Shown piece after piece: positions 46,670 through 52,758 of a DNA stretch of 64,000 nucleotides. Position 1 is the stretch's first letter; every line of letters begins with the position of its first letter. Source of the stretch: Loigolactobacillus coryniformis subsp. coryniformis KCTC 3167 = DSM 20001 (GTDB taxonomy: Bacteria > Bacillota > Bacilli > Lactobacillales > Lactobacillaceae); assembly GCF_002706425.1 (NCBI RefSeq), contig NZ_CP017713.1, positions 2,542,001 to 2,606,000 on the forward strand. The letters run 5' to 3'. Below the pieces are notes generated by a model. That model saw only the letters and a list, made by a program, of their open reading frames with translations, did not search any database and was not told where the DNA came from. Position numbers and translations under genes: made by a program.

Positions 46670-48043
46670 TTACAGCTTTTCACTGACCCCCGACCAACAA
46701 GAAGCCAACCACTGAATCACCACTTTGGCCGGTGTTGTTTTTAACCGCCTTTGCACTTGCCGCGCTAAACTAGCCAAAAACAGCGCCGCTTGAATTTGCC
46801 GACTTAACCAGAGTTTGCGTTCGCGCAAACTTTTGGTTGCCAAAAAAGCTAGTCTAGGCTGGGTCAATGGTAAAACGATCATCAAGGTGTACGCCGTATT
46901 CAATAAATGATGATCGGCTTCGATCTTGGCTACTGAACGCACGGCGTAATCACCGAAGTGCCAGAATGTTTTCATTTCATAAAAATAGGTCTCGATCGCC
47001 CAACGTTTTTGATAGTAGGCCAACGCTCGTAGCGCTGGCGCAGGGGCGCTGGTCTCCGGCGTCCGATAGGTGAGCTGGGTCGGATCAACGGCTAGGGTTT
47101 CGGTTGTGATCGCCGCTAATTCTTCGGGCGCGCTCGTCGCCATGAACAGACGACAAGTCGTCTTGCGTTGTACGCGGATCATGTAAACTGGCTGGGGCAT
47201 CAAGCGTGTCAGACACCGCACTATACCGATCTGATCTCCGGCCGAACAAAGATTTAATGCAATATTTCCCAAATGGATCTGGTCACCATATTTCCGCGGC
47301 CGACCGCGCTTACCGGTGCGTTTGGGTAAGCCAAACATGGCGGTATCTTTACGCACATTGGCGATCATAGCTAGATTAGGTTGCGTCATGACCAGTTGGT
47401 TGATCTCAGCTTTGGGATACCAACTGTCACACAGTAGGAACACTTGTTGGTCGCTGGCGATCGATTTCAAAGTCGTCTTGATCATTTGCGCCGCTTGCTG
47501 GTATTTGGTCGCCTGTTCCGCCTGATAAAGGTGCGTGGCTAACGGCAAGAACGTATAAACTGGCTGGTCATCTTGGTCCCGCTGTGTTGGGATCATCAGA
47601 CCTAAAGTAACGAAATCATGGGCATTGACGAGCCGCTTACCCGTATGTGCGGCGTGATCGAATAGATATTTGACGCCGGTAAATTTGTGGCCGAACTTGG
47701 GTTGGACCGTGTCATCCAGAACCAATAATAAGGGCAAGTCCTGACAAGTAGTGGGAATCAAGGTCAGTAAATACGTCAAGTTGCGCACTTCTAACTGTGG
47801 CAAGTGGTCACCGATCACTGCCAAAGCCCGATAAAACGTGTTCAAAGAATGCTTCGTCACCCGGCCCAGAAATTGTTCAAATAAGTGGCGGATCGAGTGG
47901 CGGTCACCGATCACTAACAACGCTAGACACAACCAAAAATAGTTAAGGCCCATTGGCTTAGACAAGCCAGCCGCTTTTAAATCAAAAAAATAGGCGTGGA
48001 GGGTGGTTAAAAGTGATGATTTTTGATAAAATGAGTTCAACAC
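46670..48043 (-). CDS. IS4-superfamily transposase
   Basis: 457 aa. Catalytic aspartates in LLLVLDDTVQPKFG and VFLLCDSWYPKAEI, and a Y-R-E-K signature in YYQKRWAIETYFYEMK. A basic patch (KRTGKRGRPRKYGDQ) probably contacts DNA. The start is GTG with AAGAAGG upstream. Little similarity to the transposase at 41310-42665, so this is another IS4 subgroup (possibly IS701-like; not settled). Intact. Confidence 0.92.
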   Translation of the reverse strand: MLNSFYQKSSLLTTLHAYFFDLKAAGLSKPMGLNYFWLCLALLVIGDRHSIRHLFEQFLGRVTKHSLNTFYRALAVIGDHLPQLEVRNLTYLLTLIPTTCQDLPLLLVLDDTVQPKFGHKFTGVKYLFDHAAHTGKRLVNAHDFVTLGLMIPTQRDQDDQPVYTFLPLATHLYQAEQATKYQQAAQMIKTTLKSIASDQQVFLLCDSWYPKAEINQLVMTQPNLAMIANVRKDTAMFGLPKRTGKRGRPRKYGDQIHLGNIALNLCSAGDQIGIVRCLTRLMPQPVYMIRVQRKTTCRLFMATSAPEELAAITTETLAVDPTQLTYRTPETSAPAPALRALAYYQKRWAIETYFYEMKTFWHFGDYAVRSVAKIEADHHLLNTAYTLMIVLPLTQPRLAFLATKSLRERKLWLSRQIQAALFLASLARQVQRRLKTTPAKVVIQWLASCWSGVSEKL

Positions 48044-48104
48044 GAATCCTTCTTTCTGAGTGGTTTTTAGACGAACTCATTTTAGCAAAGAATAGGCATT
48101 CGTG
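48041..48104 (-). promoter_or_regulatory. hairpin burying the ribosome binding site and start of the second IS4-type transposase
   Basis: On the minus strand the upstream arm CACGAATGCCTATTCTTT (complement of 48087-48104) pairs with AAAGAAGGATTCGTG (complement of 48041-48055), which contains both the ribosome binding site AAGAAGG and the GTG start. Fifteen pairs with three single-base bulges. Expected effect: block translation from read-through transcripts. Confidence 0.65.
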
Positions 48105-48179
48105 CCTTTTTATATCCAAATTTTTTTAAAAAGCTGTAAAGTGCTGACTTAAAATTAAATACCGATTAAAACCGGCTGA

Positions 48180-49829
48180 TTATTTAGCGACATAGGCCCA
48201 CTTATAGTCATATGGCGCACCAGTTTGGTGGTAAACTACACCTTTGAAATTCTGGTTACGTAAATGTGTATCCGAAGCTTGGAATAATGGGGAAACGGCT
48301 TGATCGTTCATCAATTGTTTCTCGGCCGTAACAAAATCGTTATACCGTGCTTGTGGATCGTTAGCGTCGGTTGTATTGGCTTTATTGACCGCGTCAGCAT
48401 AGGTCTTGTTATTATATTGACCGTAGTTATAAGCCGTTCCTGGTGTCTTCAATTGCATGAAGGTTGCTGGGTCCGGATAATCACCGATCCACCGTGCCAA
48501 AACGATATCATTACTGCCATCTTCCATTCGTGTCTGATAAGTTTTGTATGGCAAGCTGCTGACAGTGACTTTAGCACCTGGCAATTCCTGTTCGATCGCG
48601 CTTTGTACATAAGCGCCGACTTTCTTCATTGAATCAACGTCACTAGTTAATAACGTCAATTTAACGTGCTTTTTACCTAACTGCTTCAAACCTTGTTTCC
48701 ATAATTGCTTAGCTTGCGTTTTATCAGTGGTAACGGCAGCTTTAGTGTACGTATCTTTTGTAAAGTCGACGTTAGTTTGTGGATTAGTGGCAAACTTAGC
48801 TGGTACGAAGCCTTCTGCTGCCACTGAACCATCACTTAAGACATTTTTAGTCAATTGTTTACGATTCATGACCAGAGAAATTGCTTTACGCACATTCGCA
48901 TTCGCCGTGACCTTATGCTTAAAGTTAAAGTCTAAGTAACCGATCTGTGCTTGTTTATTGGCAACATAGGTTGGTTTTTTAGCTTCTTGCTTAGCCATTT
49001 CACCAGAAAGAATGGCATCATCCAAGTTATGATTCTGGAATAAATTCAAGGCAGTACTTGGTTCTTTAACGACTTGTACCGTTAATTTATTCAAATGTAC
49101 ATTGCTAGCGTCCCAATAATCTTTCGACTTAGCCAGCGTCCATTTGTTATTAGTACCGTTCCAACCTTTTAACTGGAATGGCCCATTATAAACGGCTTTG
49201 GCGGCTGTTGTCCCGTAACTGCTACCGTACTTCTTAACTGCTTTTTCATTTTCTGGGAAATAGGTCCCGAAGGCTAACAAATACTTAAAGTATGGTGTAG
49301 CCCGTGTTAAATTAACCGTAAGTTGATAGTCATTATCTGCTTTAACCCCTAATGTGTCGGGTGACTTTTTACCGTCCATGATCTCTTGTGCATTGACCAC
49401 GTTATCAAAAATGTAGGAGTACCCCGCTTTGGTCTTCGGGTTGACCGTCCGCCGCCAAGAATAAACGAAATCTTTAGCAGTGACTGGGGTACCATCACTC
49501 CATTTAGCATCTTTACGCAACGTAAAGGTGTACGTTTTACCATCATTAGTTGGTGTCACCACGCTGGTTGCCAATCCCGGTACCACTTTCTGATCCTTAC
49601 CAACTCGGTATAAGCCTTCCATACTGTTAGTCAAGGCATCAAAGCTGGCCAGATCCTGCGCCTTCGAAGGATCCAATGTGACTAGATCAGATGATTCCAT
49701 GACATTGACATGCTGCTTACTATCTGCCGCCAACGTTGCCGCCTTAGTTGCACCAGCAAAACCAGTTAAACTACTACCTAGTGTCAAAGCTGTTGCTGCT
49801 ACTGTAAATAATTTTAAGCGAAACTTCAT
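48180..49829 (-). CDS. oppA: oligopeptide ABC transporter substrate-binding protein (OppA family)
   Basis: 549 aa, SBP_bac_5 family. Family blocks: DLVTLDPSKAQD, the ligand-binding region GLATSVVTPTNDGKTYTFTL, WSDGTPVTAKDFVYSWRR and IGDYPDPATFM. It has an N-terminal signal peptide (MKFRLKLFTVAATALTLGSS) but no cysteine lipobox, unusual for a Gram-positive OppA; cleavage after an A-x-A (ATKAA region) is more likely. No oppBCDF genes are adjacent, so it must use a transporter encoded elsewhere. Expression is under the T-box upstream. Confidence 0.9.
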   Translation of the reverse strand: MKFRLKLFTVAATALTLGSSLTGFAGATKAATLAADSKQHVNVMESSDLVTLDPSKAQDLASFDALTNSMEGLYRVGKDQKVVPGLATSVVTPTNDGKTYTFTLRKDAKWSDGTPVTAKDFVYSWRRTVNPKTKAGYSYIFDNVVNAQEIMDGKKSPDTLGVKADNDYQLTVNLTRATPYFKYLLAFGTYFPENEKAVKKYGSSYGTTAAKAVYNGPFQLKGWNGTNNKWTLAKSKDYWDASNVHLNKLTVQVVKEPSTALNLFQNHNLDDAILSGEMAKQEAKKPTYVANKQAQIGYLDFNFKHKVTANANVRKAISLVMNRKQLTKNVLSDGSVAAEGFVPAKFATNPQTNVDFTKDTYTKAAVTTDKTQAKQLWKQGLKQLGKKHVKLTLLTSDVDSMKKVGAYVQSAIEQELPGAKVTVSSLPYKTYQTRMEDGSNDIVLARWIGDYPDPATFMQLKTPGTAYNYGQYNNKTYADAVNKANTTDANDPQARYNDFVTAEKQLMNDQAVSPLFQASDTHLRNQNFKGVVYHQTGAPYDYKWAYVAK

Positions 49830-49857
49830 ACTATTTCCCCATTTCCTTATAACGATG

Positions 49858-50123
49858 AAAAAAAGCGCCCCGTAATTAGACTCTAGAAATCTAATTACGG
49901 GACGCTAAAAACGTGTTACCACCCTAATTTACCTATTTATCACTAAATAGACCTTATCACCTGCGGGCCAAAAGCCGACAGGTTAGCAAGATAATGGTTG
50001 CGCCCATTGCTGTTTTACTTCACAGCACCGCTCAGAAGGGATGTTCTGACTGTTAGTTGGGATCCCTCACACCAAATGGACCTCGCTGAACCAACTAAGC
50101 AGGCATACTGTCTTCGTCATCGC
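49858..50123 (-). promoter_or_regulatory. T-box riboswitch controlling oppA
   Basis: Read leftward: Stem I with GATGACGAAGACAGTA at its base and TTCTGAGCGG on the 3' side, stem III CTATTTA-GTGA-TAAATAG, then the T-box AGGGTGGTAACACG (complement of 49912-49925) and a terminator GCGTCCCGTAATTAG / CTAATTACGGGGCGC followed by seven Ts (49858-49906). The specifier loop reads GAACATCC; the usual register gives ATC (Ile) at 50040-50042, but CAT or AAC cannot be excluded. Uncharged tRNA should promote oppA expression, linking peptide uptake to amino-acid starvation. Confidence 0.93.
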
Positions 50124-50158
50124 TTTAATTTATTTATCATCGTTATTTAATTTTTATT

Positions 50159-50187
50159 ACGATAGTCTCATTTTTTAAAACTGTCAA
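50159..50187 (-). promoter_or_regulatory. promoter of the T-box-oppA transcript
   Basis: Minus strand TTGACA (50182-50187), 17-base spacer, TATCGT (50159-50164), about 35 bases before the T-box Stem I. Confidence 0.75.
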
Positions 50188-50232
50188 GGGTAGGTTTATC
50201 TTTTTTATCGCAGTAATAAATTAATTTCTTTA

Positions 50233-50598
50233 CTAGACTTCTACCTTATCCCACGCTAGCAATTCAACTGCCTCGCCTTTTTCCTGGCGGCGTTCGACGT
50301 TTTCTTCACCCCAAACACAAAGCTGATGAAGAATGCCTTCCAAGCTCTCACCATAATCGGTCAGACTATATTCCACTTTGGGCGGTACTTGCTGGTAAAC
50401 TGTTCGGCAAACAATATTAGCTGTTTCTAGTTCACGCAATTGCTGAGTCAGCATTTTTTGCGTGATCTTTGGGATCGCCCGGCGTAATTCGCCCGTGCGC
50501 ATTACGCCTTTACGTAAATGACACAAGATAATCGGTTTCCATTTACCACCAATGACTTCCATAGTTGCTTCAACGCCAATATTATAAGTTTTCGGCAT
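50233..50598 (-). CDS. HxlR family transcriptional regulator
   Basis: 121 aa winged-helix regulator. Family blocks: EVIGGKWKPIILCHLRKG, ITQKMLTQQLRELE (recognition helix) and PPKVEYSLTDYG. No cysteine in the N-terminal region where YodB/HypR have their redox cysteine; the visible ones are at CHL, CRTV and QLCVW. GAGGAG precedes the ATG. It is divergent from an MFS exporter, with a palindrome between them, so it probably represses that exporter and itself. Confidence 0.92.
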   Translation of the reverse strand: MPKTYNIGVEATMEVIGGKWKPIILCHLRKGVMRTGELRRAIPKITQKMLTQQLRELETANIVCRTVYQQVPPKVEYSLTDYGESLEGILHQLCVWGEENVERRQEKGEAVELLAWDKVEV

Positions 50599-50624
50599 AA
50601 TGTACTCCTCTCGCTTTTGTGGTC

Positions 50625-50648
50625 CATAGGTACTTTTTAGTCCCTATG
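50625..50648. promoter_or_regulatory. probable HxlR operator
   Basis: CATAGGTACTTTTTAGTCCCTATG is a 24-base palindrome-like site (CATAGG/CCTATG outer, ACT/AGT inner), 27 bases before the regulator's start. The TACT-TTTT-AGT core resembles sites reported for HxlR regulators such as YodB and HypR. Confidence 0.7.
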
Positions 50649-50688
50649 ATACAAAACAGTGCGTAATTATTTTTTTAACCACTACACG

Positions 50689-50694
50689 TATAAT
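50689..50694 (+). promoter_or_regulatory. -10 box of the MFS exporter gene
   Basis: A perfect TATAAT 42 bases before the start codon; no clear -35 at 17 bases. Confidence 0.4.
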
Positions 50695-50735
50695 GGCAAA
50701 TTGTAGCACAAATTAAGATTGGAGTGTAGCAATAA

Positions 50736-51926
50736 ATGAGAAAACAAATTGCCCCCACTTGGACTTTATTAGCCTTAGCCATCAGTGCTTTTGCCATTGG
50801 TTCCACTGAATTCATCAGCGTCGGTTTGATGCCCTTACTAGTAAAAAGTTTTGGCATCACCGTTAGCCAAGCCGGCTGGACCGTATCGATCTATGCATTA
50901 GGGATCACGATCGGCGCACCATTATTGACGTTATTGACTGGCCGTTTTGACCGCAAAACATTGATGCTGGGTATTATGACTTTATTCGTTGTTAGTAGTT
51001 TACTAGCCGCACTGGCGCCCACATTTGCGATTTTATTGGTGGCCCGCGTACTGGCCGCATTCGCTCACGGCTTGTTCATGTCAGTTGCTTCCGTCATTGC
51101 CGCTGACGTGGTCGCACCGGCTAAACGTGCTTCGGCCATCGCAGTGATGTTTACCAGCCTAACGGTTGCCACCGTTACTGGTGTTCCTTTGGGCACTTTT
51201 ATTGGTCAAATTGCTTCGTGGCACATGTCATTTCTATTTATCAGCGCAATCGGGGTCATTGGTTTGATTGCTAACAGCTTATTGATCCCGCGCAATTTGC
51301 CGCGGCCTGGTAAAACTGATCCTCGTGGCTTACTGCGGATCTTGCTTAACCCGCAATTATTCGTAGCATTGCTGATCACCGCCTTAGGTTACGGCGGTAC
51401 CTTTACCGTTTACACTTTCTTATCACCACTCCTGGAAGAAAAAATGGGTTGGTCAGCTGCAGCCGTCGTTGTCATTTTAGTCGTTTACGGTTTAATGGTC
51501 GCTGTGGGTAACACGTTGGGCGGCCGCTGGGCCAATTTGCAACCATTACAAGCACTACGTAAAATGTTTATCGGTTTGGCACTCACTTTAGTGGCTTTGT
51601 TAGCCACTAGTTCGATGCATTATTTAGGCTTGATCAACGTTTTAGTCATGGGCCTCTTCGCCTTCATGAACGTTCCCGGGCTCCAGCTATATATCGTCAA
51701 ATTAGCCGAAACGTACACGCCGAATGACATCACTTTGGCTTCTTCACTAAATATTTCGGCGTTTAATATCGGCATCGCCCTCGGTTCATTAATTGGCGGC
51801 CAGGTCACCGCTAAGCTTGATCTGGGCATCACACCACTATTTGGCGCCGTTATGGTCGGTGTTAGCATTATCTTAGTCGGTTGGTTACTACGGCAAGCTG
51901 CATCAGTCGCCGATTGCACTAAATAG
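50736..51926 (+). CDS. MFS transporter, DHA1-type (AraJ/sugar-efflux-like)
   Basis: 396 aa with 12 predicted helices. The first helix FAIGSTEFISVGLMPLL and motif A LTGRFDRKTLMLG are typical of AraJ-type exporters. GGAG lies upstream of the ATG. Its place opposite an HxlR regulator suggests substrate-induced efflux of a toxic or reactive compound. Substrate unknown. Confidence 0.88.
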   Translation: MRKQIAPTWTLLALAISAFAIGSTEFISVGLMPLLVKSFGITVSQAGWTVSIYALGITIGAPLLTLLTGRFDRKTLMLGIMTLFVVSSLLAALAPTFAILLVARVLAAFAHGLFMSVASVIAADVVAPAKRASAIAVMFTSLTVATVTGVPLGTFIGQIASWHMSFLFISAIGVIGLIANSLLIPRNLPRPGKTDPRGLLRILLNPQLFVALLITALGYGGTFTVYTFLSPLLEEKMGWSAAAVVVILVVYGLMVAVGNTLGGRWANLQPLQALRKMFIGLALTLVALLATSSMHYLGLINVLVMGLFAFMNVPGLQLYIVKLAETYTPNDITLASSLNISAFNIGIALGSLIGGQVTAKLDLGITPLFGAVMVGVSIILVGWLLRQAASVADCTK

Positions 51927-52074
51927 AGTATATTAGCACTGCGATGATACAACATTTTGTGATATGATAGGATGTACGTTAAAAAACGACTCGCATGGCT
52001 AGGTTTAAATTAATTAGACTAGCAACTCATTTAAGCCTCAGTTACCCTATCACGTTGCAAAAGGAGTGGCCCCG

Positions 52075-52554
52075 ATGCCCGAACCAATCAGAATTTTGTA
52101 CATTTCGATCTCCGGCAACACCCGCGCGTTTGTGGAAGATCTGCAAGAATACGCCGAACAGCAGCACAAAACCGCGACGGATCAGCCCTTGATCACGTTG
52201 AAAGAAATCTCGGAAGCCAGTCCGCTGGCAGATGAAACGGCACCCTATTTCGCCTTTGTCCCTACTTACTTGGATGGCGGCAACGGTATTGACAACGGCG
52301 TTAAAGAGCTGCTGACCAATGTACTCGGTGAGTATATTGGTTACAACGCTAATCGCCAATTTTGTCTTGGCGTTGTCGGTTCTGGTAACCGTAATTTCAA
52401 CGAGCAATATTGTCTAACTGCAAAACGTTACGCTCGTGACTTCGGTTTTCCCGTGATCGGTGATTACGAATTACGCGGCACACCGACTGACGTTAAGCGC
52501 ATTTACGCCACCTTGCAGCAGATTGCGACGCAACAAGAATATCATTTAAAGTAA
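52075..52554 (+). CDS. nrdI: class Ib ribonucleotide reductase flavodoxin NrdI
   Basis: 159 aa from ATG 52075 (AAAGGAG 8 bases upstream; a GTG nine bases earlier overlaps the site). The FMN phosphate loop is ISISGNTRAF, and the family blocks FVPTYLDGG and GVVGSGNRNFNEQYC (flavin-contact loop) are clear. NrdI supplies oxidant to assemble the Mn(III)2-Tyr cofactor of NrdF. No nrdEF or nrdH is adjacent, so it is separated from its usual partners. Confidence 0.9.
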   Translation: MPEPIRILYISISGNTRAFVEDLQEYAEQQHKTATDQPLITLKEISEASPLADETAPYFAFVPTYLDGGNGIDNGVKELLTNVLGEYIGYNANRQFCLGVVGSGNRNFNEQYCLTAKRYARDFGFPVIGDYELRGTPTDVKRIYATLQQIATQQEYHLK

Positions 52555-52557
52555 ACT

Positions 52558-52634
52558 ATGGAGCTGTGGCATAAGTAATTATGTTACAGCTCTTTTTTAT
52601 TTTTCCAAACGACATAGTCGAAAACTGTTCAAAC
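52558..52634 (+). repeat. dispersed terminator-like repeat, copy C (terminator of nrdI)
   Basis: GGAGCTGT with ACAGCTC-type stem and inner GCATAA/TTATGT, followed by TTTTTTATTTTT and a tail (TTCCAAACGACATAGTCGAAAACTGTTCA) that matches the tail of copy A at 36805-36835. Here it serves as nrdI's terminator. Confidence 0.65.
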
Positions 52635-52660
52635 CTAACCCCCTTATACCACACCCATAG

Positions 52661-52688
52661 TTGTCTTTTATCCTATTAGGCCTATAAT
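52661..52688 (+). promoter_or_regulatory. promoter of the P-type ATPase
   Basis: TTGTCT (52661-52666), 16-base spacer, TATAAT (52683-52688), about 70 bases before the start codon. Confidence 0.6.
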
Positions 52689-52758
52689 GACGTTGAAAGT
52701 AGCTATTTCAAAAAAGCGTTTTATTATCGAAACAATACGTTAAGGGAGTGATGTGCTG

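Larger units (their letters stand above)
46663..48146 (-). mobile_element. IS4-superfamily insertion sequence, complete (1484 bp)
   Basis: Exact 18-base terminal inverted repeats (CAGCACTTTACAGCTTTT at 46663-46680 and the complement at 48129-48146) flanked by a 7-bp target duplication ACTTAAA (46656-46662 and 48147-48153). The transposase stop codon TAA lies inside the left repeat. Inserted between the DUF2187 promoter region and the end of oppA, breaking no gene but lying 27 bases past the oppA stop. Confidence 0.94.
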
